Below, in pieces: positions 10,726 to 21,900 of a stretch of 64,000 bases of DNA. Under the pieces are notes generated by a model that had not been told where the DNA came from, made no database searches, and worked only from the letters and a program-made list of their open reading frames with translations. Source of the DNA: Hypericum androsaemum (taxonomy: Eukaryota > Streptophyta > Magnoliopsida > Malpighiales > Hypericaceae); the NCBI GenBank assembly GCA_963995505.1, contig OZ023181.1, forward strand, positions 20,580,221 to 20,644,220. The letters are read 5' to 3'. Each line of letters begins with the position of its first letter. The stretch's first letter is position 1. The translations under genes and the position numbers were made by a program.

Positions 10726-12007
10726 TTGGCCCATTTCAGTAGGCCCAATTTGAGAAAAATCATTTTTTTGATCAAAAATTCTGGCAACTATTAAAAATTC
10801 AGCCCACAATAGGCATTCAACCTGATTTAATCAACAACAAACCCACAAAATTGTTCAACAAATCCAACACATGTTCAACCAAAGTTCCCAGCAAGTTTTC
10901 AACAACAATCCCCTGCAAATTCAACTCCAATTCAGCCCACAAAATTCAACAAGAATAGTGCAAGTTCACAACAAAGTGCAACCGCCCTAGCATGACTCGG
11001 TCCTTCAACCTCTTGATTCATCTCATTGGGCAAACCAGCAACGTCATCACTTGCCTGTAATAAATAAAACAATATCAGATCAGTAATCTCAACATCACTT
11101 GAATCTCTTACATAATTCTACCATACTCTCAATCTTTATCCGAGCAAGGCATCAAAAACACAATCTTTTCCCTTTCGAATAGCATCGGATTGACTTGCTT
11201 GCACCTGGAATCCTGCCAAGTGCCTCCAAATTGAATAGCATCAAAAACACAATCTTACCCTTGACACCAGATTGACTTGGATCACATCACAAAGATCTCC
11301 AAGTCCCAACCTTAACTAGAAAAGATCCCAACTTTGAAGCAGGCAAACTTCATGAACACAATCAACCTGGAACTATCAATATCTAACAAACCTAAGCATA
11401 ATTACGAACCTAAGCATAATCTAACAAAAATAATATAGTTTAGGGACAAGTCCAAATAATATTTACGAACAACAATATAGTTACGAATTTTACCATAAAG
11501 AATCAAATTTGTCTCCCAAGGCAGATTCGGAGTCGGTGTTGGAGTGACAGGACGGCAGAGGGAGAGGGTTACGATTTCTGAAAGCCGAACAAGGGTTTAC
11601 GGTTCTGAAAAAAATTAAAAAAATTGAACAAGAATTAAACAAATTTAAGTATTTTTACCTTATGGGTTCTAACTTCTGAAAGCTGAATAGGGAGGATGGA
11701 ACAGAGAGAGGGGTTTCTGATTTTGGGTTTTCGATTAGGGTTTCTGATTTTGAATTTTTGATTTAGGGGTTTTTCGATTTTGGGGTTTATGCTAGAGGAA
11801 GATGCGAGGGACTCTGGTGGTGGTCGCCGGTAAGATCAGTGGTCGCCGTCACTCCCGGAGGGAGGGAGAGGCGACAGGCAAGAGCTAAGAGAGGGAAGAG
11901 GCGACAGGCGAGAGAGGGAAAGGAAACAAAATAGACGGGGAGAGAGAAATAGTTAGGAAGAGGAAAAAACTGGAAAAAAATGACGTCGTATATATATACA
12001 CGACGTC
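10726..12007. other. Intergenic DNA, no gene recognised
   Basis: The segment 10820-11480 is rich in CAACAA and AAATTC phrases. The segment 11540-11940 is GA-rich, with repeated 'GGGTTTCTGATTTTG' phrases. Neither gives a coding frame or transposon terminus that can be supported. Confidence 0.4.
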
Positions 12008-12720
12008 CACATTGTGACATTTGTGACAGACAGTGTCTTTGAAACGATCATCGTTTTTAAAAGAAGACTTTTTGGAAGAACGTGTGAAAGGTCGCTTGTC
12101 ATGCTTGGGATTGAACTTGGAAGTAGGACGAGAGGATATTCCACGATAAGATTTATCATAACGCTTAGAATTGTCTTTATGACGGTAGGATTTTGAAGAG
12201 GAAATGGGACAATGGCAGTCTTTGAAATTTTGAGGGGTACGAGAAATATCGAATTATTGACAGAAGGATCCAAGTTCTTGTTTGGTCTGTCTCAATTCTT
12301 TCTTGATGTTCTTCTGGAGCTTTAGATCTTGGCAGATCTGTAATCCTTGCTGTTGGGTGATACTGATGAGTTCACCGTAGGTGAGGGTGGAATAATTGAT
12401 AGGGGTTATGTGGGTGGTTTTGAAAAATCGTCTGACCTTTTCACCAAGCATAAAAGGGAGACCATCGATAAGCTTTTCTTTCCAAAAAGGCTGATTAGAA
12501 TCCTCGCGAAGCATAACGCGTGTGAGGAAGGTGTTCTTGTAGTGTTGGAAATCACTGAGTTTGTGACATTTGAGATTTGAAAGAAGTTTGGCATTTTTGT
12601 CTTTGAGGTGAGAAGAATCACCTATAAAATGAAGAGAAATGGCAAAGATGAGGGAAGGAGGAGAATGGATTGAATATCAGACGTGGTAGCAGGCATATTT
12701 GATTGAACGATATGCCGAAA
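12008..12720 (-). pseudogene. Pararetroviral coat protein fragment running into a zinc knuckle
   Basis: Read on the minus strand, this segment shows coat-protein hallmarks: NQPFWKEKLIDGLP, then a LTYGELIS block, then LQICQDLKLQKNIKKEL. An in-frame stop interrupts it just before the basic Ser/Lys-rich tail. The tail ends in the first half of a zinc knuckle (VCHKC) and then breaks off into unrelated DNA at about 12008. The upstream end contains a YSGGSFGISF motif near 12720, also seen in the movement-protein fragment. The piece is inverted relative to the protease and RT segments. Confidence 0.75.
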
Positions 12721-12739
12721 CTACCACCGGAATAACTTG

Positions 12740-13690
12740 ATGAGCTCATCCACTCCTCTTCTGAGTCTGACTCAGAAAAATCCATTTGCGTCCTCACCCA
12801 AGACCAAGAATTTCTCCTCGCTATGGCTAATGACATCGAAGACCCTACCAAAAGAAAGACTTATCTTTCCAAGCTACTCAACTCCATTGACGCTTCTCCA
12901 TCTGTAACTATCCCACCTAAGGTTTATGATCTTACCAAAATTCTTCATACAAAGCAAACCCAAACGTCTTCCCTTCCTTCCATTCCCGCCTTACAATCAG
13001 AAATCAAGATTATCAAGAAAGAGCTTAAAGACTTACGAAGACAACAACTTGAAACATATTCTATTGTCCAAAACCTCCTATCAAAAATCCCTATCAACAA
13101 CGATGATGATTCTAGTAATTCTGAGTCTAGTCATCATACTGAGCCTACTCCTCAACCTAACGAATTCCTTAATGCTCTCAAGCGCGTCACTTCACATAAA
13201 TACCTGATCTGTATCACCTTATATTTTTCTGATACTTTTCAGTTGGATACCATTGCTTTATTTGACACTGGTGCTGATCTTAACTGCATTAAGGATGGCC
13301 TTGTCCCCAAACATTTTTTAGATCACACTAAAGAAAAGCTTTCTGCAGCCAATAACTCTAAAATGCTTATCACTCAAAAAATGGATGCCTTCGTCAGCAA
13401 CAATGATACCAAAATTAAAACCACCTTCTTACTTGTCTCCAATATTAATCACACTGTCATTATTGGAATACCTTTCATCAACCTTATTACTCCTTATAGT
13501 GTTAATCACGATGGTATCTCTTTCAAAATAAAGACCCCCATTTCCAAAAAAATTATTTTCCCGTTTCTACAAAAACCAAACACGCGCAGATTGCATCTTC
13601 TTAACTCTCTTATTTCTTCAAAAGAACATGATTTGCATGACACTAAAAACTCTATTCATTTTCAACGTATTTCTCAACAATTGGCAATCA
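12740..13690 (+). pseudogene. Pararetroviral protease segment
   Basis: An open frame from 12823 contains a basic/helical spacer (KSEIKIIKKELKDLRRQQ-like heptads near residues 60-85). The retropepsin motif DTGADLN follows near residue 147, and a hydrophobic HTVIIGIPFI segment matches the second half of the retropepsin fold. The frame continues to 13959, but after about 13690 it runs into zinc-knuckle and unrelated sequence. The order is therefore not that of an intact virus. Confidence 0.75.
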
Positions 13691-13800
13691 AACGATCATC
13701 GGTTAAAAATGATGATCGTTTCAAAGACACTGTCTGTCACAAATGTGGCCGTAAAGGTCATATTGCCAGATATTGCTATTTTTTACAAAAGATTTCATGC
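13691..13800 (+). pseudogene. Pararetroviral zinc knuckle, second copy
   Basis: A CHKCGRKGHIARYC knuckle follows a DDRFKDTV segment. The same segment precedes the truncated knuckle at 12010-12060 on the opposite strand. The two copies are thus partial inverted duplicates about 1.7 kb apart. Confidence 0.75.
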
Positions 13801-14500
13801 CTTAGATCTGGCTCCCGACCTCCTTGCCCAGATCTCTGCCCTCATGATCAAGGGCTTCTATTTGATAGAAATTTCTCACTGGTGCCATGCAAACAGGTGT
13901 GGCAAACAGGAGTGGCAATCAAATACAAACAGGAGTGGCAATCAAATGGATTTATATAAAGGTTGCATATCGTTCGAGCGTACCTTCGATAGAACTTTTT
14001 AGAAGTACCTCCATTTGGGCTCTCCAGGGTGAGAACTCCTTGGTGCTTCGCAAACAAAAGTATCTATCAAGGTAGAACTCTTGTTTGTGCATCTTTCTTG
14101 CCTTCATTCATCAACTTACTATTTATAAGAATAGTGAGTTACTGTAGCAAAGTCAATTTCACTGTAGCATTTTAGCTGCATATTGTATTTTTTGTAGAAC
14201 CGCCTTTATGGCTGGCTAAGGTTGCATCTGCATCTGTTAAGAGTTTGGTTAGACCATGCATGGTAGCAGGCAGTAAGTCCCGAAGTGTGGTAGTTAGACC
14301 ATTGGCTTTGTGCTGGTATATTCTCTTTGCATCTGTATATTGCATCTAATGTCATCTATGGATCTATTTTCTTGCAATAATGCTTCATGCATCTCATCTG
14401 CTCATGAACTGGCTGAGCCCAGTAACACACAAAGCCGTATAAATAGTAATGAACTGATCATTGAAGATTTTAAAGGTTGCATTGATAACTGGAAACTACC
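13801..14500. other. Unassigned segment inside the viral locus
   Basis: No viral protein is recognisable here. A short tandem phrase, ACAGGAGTGGCAATCAAAT, occurs at about 13906 and 13929. GGTTGCATATCG at 13961 also occurs at other internal junctions. The segment may be viral non-coding sequence or inserted host DNA. Confidence 0.35.
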
Positions 14501-14506
14501 AAAGAA

Positions 14507-15331
14507 TTGGAGAGCGATATGCAACCTTTATCTTTTGATTGCCATCCCAATCTCACCTTATCTTTACGTGATCCTAACATTCTTCATGCTCTAACTCTCC
14601 AATTGAAAACTTTTAATTACGCTCGCATGCATGGTACCGTGAATATTTCCTTGAGTTTTAAAGTCCATTATAAAGCCATGATTTCTACGTTTGCAACAAA
14701 GCATCGTTTTCAATCCACTAAAGGCCAAACCGTTTTATTGCAAACTGATTTCACACGCGCCAACACCGTCACACCAAAAGCTATCCAATGGAGGGATGTT
14801 ACCCTTCCTGACGAATGGATCTTAGAGGACATGGATCACTCTGAGACCAAACCTATTGAACCCCAACCTAGCAATGATGTTTCACGCATCAATCGCTATT
14901 CTGGTGGTACTGTTGGTATCACTTTCAATCGTCCCTCTAGCTCGAGATCTGCAGGGAACCCTTCCCTATCTCGTAGCGAGAGTATGTCCTCTTCGTTCCA
15001 AAACCTTGGAAGAGTTTCACAAATAGGAACTCCTAATCGTCCACCGCCTGTCATGCATCTCCCTGACAAGCCCAGATTTTCCACGTCTCATCTTCCAAAC
15101 TCCGCTTTACAACATGTCAACTATCGATCTCAGATTCCCCATCCCATTTATACCCATCCGAAAGCTCCTACTGAAGAAGAATCCCTTCCTTCTTCCCCCA
15201 CTCATTCACAGGTGACTGAGAACCAACAATTCCATAACGAGCTTAACGTTCTGGAAATTCCCTTCCAAATTGATAAGGACTTTCTTCGGTCTGATTTCAA
15301 TGCTCCCCACAACAAAGCCAAGGTCAAATGA
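14507..15331 (+). pseudogene. Pararetroviral movement protein, C-terminal part
   Basis: The 274-codon frame contains a core ending in the IQWRDVTLPDEWIL block typical of caulimovirid movement proteins. A low-complexity Ser/Pro-rich tail follows, with RYSGGTVGITFN. The amino-terminal half is missing and the frame starts at an internal methionine. The stop at 15329-15331 precedes a strand switch at about 15390. Confidence 0.7.
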
Positions 15332-15389
15332 TTTTTCAGAAATTTTTGTGAACCTTAACGCGATCAGACTCAAACCTCTTATTACGGTT

Positions 15390-15785
15390 GCATATCGTTC
15401 TCCATGAATAGTCGAAATAGGAGTCGAAGAGGAATGCGGGGATGAAGATGAAGGTAGTCGACCTTCGATGCGTTCAAGCTGTTTACCAATTGTACTGAGA
15501 TGGGTATTACAAAAATTATTCTAGGCAATGATACACCTAGAATTTTGTAAAATATCATCAGTGGCAGTCTTATAAGGAGCTGCTTCAATAGGGTGATCAG
15601 CGATGTTGAGATTGATCTGCCTCAATGGCGGATGGGGAGAGGAAATGGTCTCACCAACAGTGGTTTCCCACTGATTTTGGTGGTGTCTGGATCGGGTAAT
15701 AGGGTTGGTTTTTTTGGTGAAGGAATTATAGGAGTCAATCATCGTTCGCATAAAGTATCGCCGCGGAAAAGCATAAATAAATAAA
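15390..15785 (-). pseudogene. Pararetroviral linker segment, inverted
   Basis: Minus-strand reading gives a frame (about 15751-15521) with PPLRQINLNIADHPIEAAPYK, then ILQNSRCIIA. It continues after a frame change as a helical segment. This resembles the region between movement and coat proteins of a caulimovirid polyprotein, but the assignment rests on context only. Confidence 0.5.
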
Positions 15786-15800
15786 CTGTTTCGGTTGAGA

Positions 15801-15823
15801 AATCAAACGATGATCGTTTGATT
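15801..15823. repeat. Near-perfect palindrome at an internal viral junction
   Basis: AATCAAACGA and TCGTTTGATT are exact inverted copies around a 3-base centre. The flanking phrase GGCAATCAAACGATCATCG also occurs at 13682. The palindrome lies between the inverted linker segment and the forward RT segment. Confidence 0.7.
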
Positions 15824-15954
15824 GCCACACCACGATTAGGAGCTGGAATCAGAATCAGAATCAGAATTGTTGATCAAGTTTCGGCATATTTTGGTGGTGT
15901 CTGGATCGAAGTTTCGGCATATCGCTTTTACGGTTGCATATCGCTCGAACGACT

Positions 15955-16812
15955 CCTATTTCGGTAATCCATTCTCCTCTTTTTGTATCGTCTATATTGA
16001 TGATGTCCTAATTTTTTCCAAAATAATTGATCAACATTTCAAACATCTCAATACCTTTTTTGATGTTGTAAAGAAAAACGGTCTCGTATTATCCCAGTCT
16101 AAAATTGTCATTTTTCAAACAAAAATGCACTTTCTTGGCCACTTTATCAGCCAAGGGACAATCACCCCCATCGATCGGTCGATTGCATTTGCTTCAAAAT
16201 TCCCTGATGAACTTATTGAAAAAACTCAACTCCAACGCATTTTAGGTTCACTCAATTATATTTTTGAATTTTTTCCCAACATTCATCGCATCATCAAACC
16301 ACTGCATGATCGTTTAAAGAAAAATCCATGCCCATGGACTCATGAGCATACACGCATTGTTCAACGCATCAAAAAATAAATTCAGCATATACCATGTTTG
16401 CATTCAGCTGACCCATCTGCATTCAAAATTGTTGAAACCGATGCTTCTGATATCGGTCATGGTGGCATCTTAAAGCAACAGCAAGGCACGCATGAGCATA
16501 TCATTGCATTTACCTCTGCTCATTGGAATGACATCCAGCTCAAATATCCTACTATTAAAAAAGAGATTTTAAGTATTGTTCTATGTATTACTAAATTTCA
16601 AAGTGATTTTTTAAATCAAAAATTCTTATTTCATATTGATGCCCAAGCTGCAAAAGAAATTTTGTAAAAAGATGTTCAAAACATAGCCCTCAAAGCATAT
16701 CTTTGCCCGCTGGCAAGCTATTTTGAGTATTTTCGATTTTGATATTGTCTATATTAAAGGAGAAAGCAATTCCCTTCCCGATTTCCTAACCCGTGAGTTT
16801 TTAACTAATAGG
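15955..16812 (+). pseudogene. Pararetroviral reverse transcriptase (C-terminal half) and RNase H
   Basis: The frame opens just before YIDDVLIFS, the RT catalytic motif. It runs through LGSLNYIFEFFP and the thumb region to a stop at 16377-16379. The same frame resumes at 16398 with the RNase H domain (VETDASDIGHGGIL, then YPTIKKEI) and stops at 16665-16667. The final RNase H segment (YIKGESNSLPDFLTREF) lies in another frame up to about 16812. The fingers and most of the palm before YIDD are missing, so this cannot be a working enzyme. Confidence 0.85.
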
Positions 16813-16817
16813 TAGCC

Positions 16818-18135
16818 ATGCCTCCAAAGCCCTCCTCCAGAGAAGCTAAAGCAAAGTCTGTTGCAACAAAGTCTATTGTCCCTGCCCGAACCTGGGCATC
16901 TATTGCTGAAGCTGAAGATGATTTTAAAGCTTCCTGTAATGTCCAAAAATGGTTGAATGAATTCCAACATAATCCGGTCTACCCGCCCGAACTTGTCGAT
17001 ATTTTCCAACGCCTATTCCAAAACTCTCAAGCTTTAATGCCGACACCCTCCCCAAAAATCTCAAAGCCAAGCACCACCCATATCATTTCCCAGCCCTCCC
17101 AATCTCTCACCCCAAACTGAACCAAAGCTATTTACACCCATAAAACCCAGACACAGTCTCTTCTCTTTGTTGAAAGAGATCATCACCAGAATGACCCCAC
17201 AATAGCAGCCGCCCGAATTTTTCCACCCGGCCAGCACATGGTCCCGGCCGATATTGCCAAACCAATAGCCTATTACACTGCCATCCTTGAGCACACAGAA
17301 TCAATCACCATAAAATATTTCTACAAGCCCCCTGACACCTCAACCCCTGCTTACTCAACCTGCCAAATCATGCGGATTTTACATCCGTCGCAGTGGGACC
17401 AACCCTTGCACAAGCCAAAGCACCTACCCCTCACCCTAACTACTACCCATAGTACTCTTTATTGCTATTGGGATTACCAGCAAGCCTGGTTCAACGCCTT
17501 CCTCAACCAAAACTCAAAGTTCACACACACTTGGCTGTTCTTTTTCCTCCAGCCTTTCGATTGTGCTCATATTCCATTTTGGTTCCTAACCTGGTGGAAT
17601 TATTATGGTTGCACTCCAGCCATCCTTACTGAGGATGTCTTGGATTGTTACAACCTTTTCAAAGGAAAATATTCCCCCCCCCCAAAACGAAAAACCTTTC
17701 GGACCTCTGGTATTGTTCTGTATGAAATTCTATCTGCCATGGGTGTGCACCTGGCATTATGAATTCCAAACCTATGATGCCACGAACAATGTCAATCTAC
17801 TTGTTCGCCGCTTCAAAATCAAATGGTGGACTGCCTTCCGTGCAGATTTGAAACTAACGACCACCATTGTCCTCAATTGGTTTAAAGCTGCCAATCCTGC
17901 CCAAATTACAGCCACTGCCTCAACATCACAAACGCAATTCCTGGCTCACAAGGCCAAGATTCAAGCTTTGTTGGCCTCGGCCGGCACTGAGAAAAAATAT
18001 TTTGCCATCATACAAAAGATGGCTAAAAGTAACTCCAACGCTTCCTCTTCCCCTTATGAAGAAGACGAAGAAGAAGAAGAACCGTACATCTCCCTCAGTG
18101 AAGATGATGGTGTTGGTTTCGATGGATTACCATAA
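16818..18135 (+). pseudogene. Pararetroviral ORF 2, unknown function, broken
   Basis: The frame starts MPPKPSSREAKAKS and continues past an in-frame stop at 17118-17120. A frameshift at a run of ten cytosines (17674-17683) moves the reading to the next frame, which ends at 18135 in an acidic tail (EEDEEEEEPYISLSEDDG). The protein would be rich in Trp, Tyr and Phe (WWNYYG, LPWVCTWHYEF). No enzymatic motif is seen. Its place directly after RNase H matches the second ORF of florendoviruses, which also lacks a known function. Confidence 0.7.
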
Positions 18136-18175
18136 ACCCATCCCGCAACGGCATCAACGACTTTCAACCGCAATG

Positions 18176-18415
18176 GCATCAACGACTTTTAGCAGAATTA
18201 TCAAAATGGTGGACCCCAGCCACCGAAAGTAACTGACAACGCACCAAAGCCACTGAAAGCACCGAAAGCAGAGATTCCTTCTGCCCCTTATTGAATGCAT
18301 CAACGACTTTCAGTAGAATTATCAAAATGGTGGACCCCAGCCACCGAAAGTAACTGACAACACACCAAAGCCACCGAAAGCACCGAAAGCAGAGATTCCT
18401 TCTGCCCCTTATTGA
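18176..18415 (+). repeat. 121-bp tandem duplication upstream of the viral promoter
   Basis: Two copies begin GCATCAACGACTTT and share AGAATTATCAAAATGGTGG, with spacing of 121 bp (18194 and 18315). Each ends TTCTGCCCCTTATTGA. They lie directly upstream of a TATA box, the position of an enhancer in pararetroviral promoters. Confidence 0.8.
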
Positions 18416-18445
18416 CCACTATTGTGTAATAGGACTTCCTCTCCC

Positions 18446-18452
18446 TATATAA
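18446..18452 (+). promoter_or_regulatory. Pararetroviral TATA box
   Basis: CTATATAAGGAGGAGCCC follows an ACTTCCTCTCC tract, resembling the layout of caulimovirid pregenomic RNA promoters. The upstream duplication and the downstream AATAAA support the assignment. Confidence 0.7.
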
Positions 18453-18657
18453 GGAGGAGCCCTCTATTGTTAATACCAGAGTGTGATTTAGTCAGAAAAA
18501 CCCGTAGAGAATAGAAGCCCTTGATCATCTTACCTGCTCTTCCCCTCTGCGATTGTAATCCCTCTATCCCTCTCTTTAAAGTCTATCTCCTTATTTAGTC
18601 TTAAAGTTTATTATTATTATTGTACTGAAGTTTATTTATGTTTATCAAGTTTATATT

Positions 18658-18663
18658 AATAAA
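18658..18663 (+). terminator. Pararetroviral polyadenylation signal
   Basis: AATAAA lies 212 bp after the TATA box. In caulimovirids a poly(A) signal shortly after the transcription start produces terminally redundant pregenomic RNA, so the spacing fits. The sequence is followed by a T-rich tract. Confidence 0.55.
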
Positions 18664-18729
18664 GTTTATATTTATATAAATCCTGTTCCGCCGCACCCTC
18701 TCCCCCTCCCGCTCCCGTACGGCCTCCCG

Positions 18730-18921
18730 TCTTTTAACATTTTTTAAAAGGATATTTTGGTCATTTCTATGACCAAAAATGAAAAAAAGAGCCGATGACG
18801 CCAGCCGGGGACCCGAGAGTCTATTATCATCAAAACTTAGGGACGAAACAATCTTTTTCCAAAAGTCAGGGACCCTAGGGGGAGGGTGACCAAACCTCAG
18901 GGATGTGAGGTTAATTTGCCC
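18730..18921. mobile_element. Solo right arm of a Mutator-like element (copy B)
   Basis: ATTTTGGTCATTTC, GATGACGCCAGCC, GGGACC and the end GTTAATTTGCCC match the arms of copies A, C and D in order and spacing. No matching left arm starting GGGCAAATTAACC was found in the window. The arm directly abuts the 3' end of the viral locus. Confidence 0.65.
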
Positions 18922-21900
18922 TTAAAAAAATCATCTTACTATTATGAATGGGGTAATCTCGATCACTAATATTTGTCAATCTAACGGAGGCAATAATTGA
19001 TGATGACTAGTCCCGTAACGTACAGACCACCACATTTCCGTATTTGACATAATATATCTCACATGGTGATGCATGTCACGTCCCATGTGGAGTGTGATGG
19101 TGCCATGTTACAATCGGAAACTAAAACTATACATAAATGAAGAATCGATGAGGATGTAAATAATAACTTCGCAAAAGAAAATTTCAATAACATGTTACCG
19201 CGTAACATAAACGGAGGTGAGGCAACTAAATTATTTTAGCAAGTACGCAATACCGCGTAGTCCTCCTCATGTTTCCAATTTTCAATAACGTGTTGGTTAG
19301 TGACAGCTTTCGATGACGGGTTCCTCAATTTGGCATATGGATGTAGGAGAGAAGGTCCCCCTCTATAACTAATAACCCATGTGAAATTATTGATGAGTTG
19401 ACAAAGAAGTTGCCTTTTGTTTCCTTCTTGATAGATGTAATGGGGATGATCTTTTTTCCATTTCCTTGAATTTGCAAAAATCATCAAAAAAAAATTAGGG
19501 ATAATGTTTGCATCGAGTGCTTATATTAGATTAAGTAGAGAAATCAACATACAATAGATCATCGAGAGTTCCGATGGCTGGATATTAATCCAATTTCTAG
19601 GAAGAAAATCTAGCCTGCAATTCTTACAAATCCAATTTGCCACTTTGTTTTACAATCTATTAATTAAATACAATCTTCGACTCGATATGATTTGGAAATT
19701 TTTCCGATCATGACGTGCCGGAGAATACCACATTGAAAATGAATAGTGGTTAAATTACAACAATTTTCTAATTTATGTACTTCGATTCATTTATTCGTAA
19801 TTATTATAATTATTTTATTTCAACCTGATATCTTAAATGTAACATTGTCAGAATTAAAATTTTGTTGAAAAAATTTCACTTGTATTTTTATGCAATCTAA
19901 ATCCATTTGAATTCGTGTCCGTTTTGTTTTCGGAAGGTGCGTCAACGGTGAAATCAAAACATATGATTAAATTTTGACACGCCGAGATTACTTAGACCAG
20001 CAACAAGGTAATAAAAAATGCTACAGTATTTAGCTTCGCTTGCGGAACATAGTTAATCTTCGTAGCTTTCATTGAGGATTATAATGTTTGTTTTCGGCAC
20101 TACGATTCTATAATTACAGCTCTAATTATATTGCCGTTTACCTTGGCAACATGTCTTTTAGTTGTCAAAACGAGGGTTAATAGCTAGGCACATAATTAGC
20201 AGCTAGCGCTATGTGTGGGTAAGCATCTCATTTATAGACTATAGCCTTCACGGGAGCGACTCGATAATAATCGTTAAATATTGTTAAAATCTATGTATCT
20301 TAAGATCTTAATCATATTTGTAATTAAGATCTTTAGGTTTGGCCTTGGTCGATTAGGTACTTTGAGTTCACCTTTTTGGGATGTAAGTCATTTCTAAATA
20401 GCCCTAAGGAGTTTAATAAATTTACCTTTCCAAAAAAAAAATTTGTAATTAATAATGTTTTAATCTCAATATGATTGTCAAACAAAATTTATTGGGTCAA
20501 AATTTACCCGGACGTTGACTTTGCTAAGTTGCAATATAACATATGTCGTATGACAATAACAACAGACCACGAGATTAACTTATTCTAATACCATATTATA
20601 ATATTCATGTCTAACTTATCCTATAACGATAGGCTTATAAATTTTATAGCACTTATATATACAAATTCACAAAATTCATTGCAAGTTGCAAGTAGTAATC
20701 TCTAAAAAATTGTCATTCTAGAGATTCAAATAAAGGTTAGTCCAGCTGGGAAACAACAAATCATTTCTCTTTTCTTTTTTTCACAAGCTGGTTAAGTTCT
20801 CCTAAATTTGTAGCGTTTAAAATTTTGTCTTTAGAAATCCTTAGTGGCTTGCCACTCCCATATATATTTTTAGTGACAGATCATTGTGATTTATTTGGCT
20901 GATGACTGCGCAGTAGTGATCTATACTCGGGTATATTCGGGTGTAGTTCGAGCTATTAGAATACATTAATGTTAAACACTTATTTGTTTGTTGAGAGAAT
21001 TTTGTCAATAATATTTTTTTTCAACCAATTCGAATCTAGATTACGTATCTAAATGCCAAGTGTATAAAAAAAATTCACTTGGAGTACAATATATATATTA
21101 TAGGTCAACCTTTTAGTTGTGGAATCGATTGATAAATCAACGGACCACCAAACAACAGCCTGGCAAGCGTTGAAGATTGTATCATTATATACAAAGTTTG
21201 GCAATATAATTGCTGATCAGTTCCAATCCATGTCCCCATAGAGTACTGATATTTTCCACTCTCATCTTCATCCGAATTTACAAATACGTGTCTTCAACAT
21301 CAACTACTAGAAAAATGTTTTGGTTTACACTAGAGAATGAGAGCATAGCTGTGTTAAAAATTTGGTGAAAATTATGCTCGGTTCAAATATAAATTAATTG
21401 AATAACGAATCATGCCGTGTGCAGTTGGGGCCTGGGGGTTCAACGTCAAGGAGAGCATCCAATATATCCGTATACGCCATCCTGGGCTGAAAATGACAAA
21501 TGTTTGAAAATGGGGGATCGATTGGCTTTAATATATTATACGCGGTCATTTTGTAACTTCTTTCGAAATAGTGGTACGTCGGCAACATTAATGGTTACAT
21601 TTTCTCCCTATGGCAATAGGCATAAGATCCATATAATTCAGTTCCATGTTCTGATTTTTTTAGGTAGGTTCCAGATCTGTGGGTTAGTACTTTTGAATTC
21701 AGATCTAAATCTTGTTGGTTTTGGTAAAAGTTTAGTCCAAACCATGGATCCATTGTACATGTTAAAGTCAAAATAAGATTATCACCCATTCTATATATCT
21801 AATAAATGAATGCTACCAAAATTACATGATTTGAATCCATGTATCATGAATCCATGGTTTAACTAGGAGACATGTATATATGTTGAAGATCTGGAACAAG

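Larger units (their letters stand above)
12008..18720. mobile_element. Endogenous pararetrovirus (Caulimoviridae, florendovirus-like), rearranged and decayed
   Basis: The region holds fragments of a caulimovirid genome: coat protein and zinc knuckle, aspartic protease, movement protein C-terminus, reverse transcriptase/RNase H, a second ORF, and a pregenomic promoter with a polyadenylation signal. Segments occur on both strands and out of order. Stops and frameshifts break every ORF except the protease segment, and the amino half of the RT is absent. The layout of a polyprotein followed by a separate ORF 2 of unknown function fits florendoviruses (established family knowledge). The outer borders are approximate. 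Confidence 0.85.

Noticed and set aside
19236..19487. 83-codon minus-strand frame with a Lys/Trp-rich C-terminus
   Set aside because: No start context, intron structure or recognisable domain. It could be a relic but cannot be supported.
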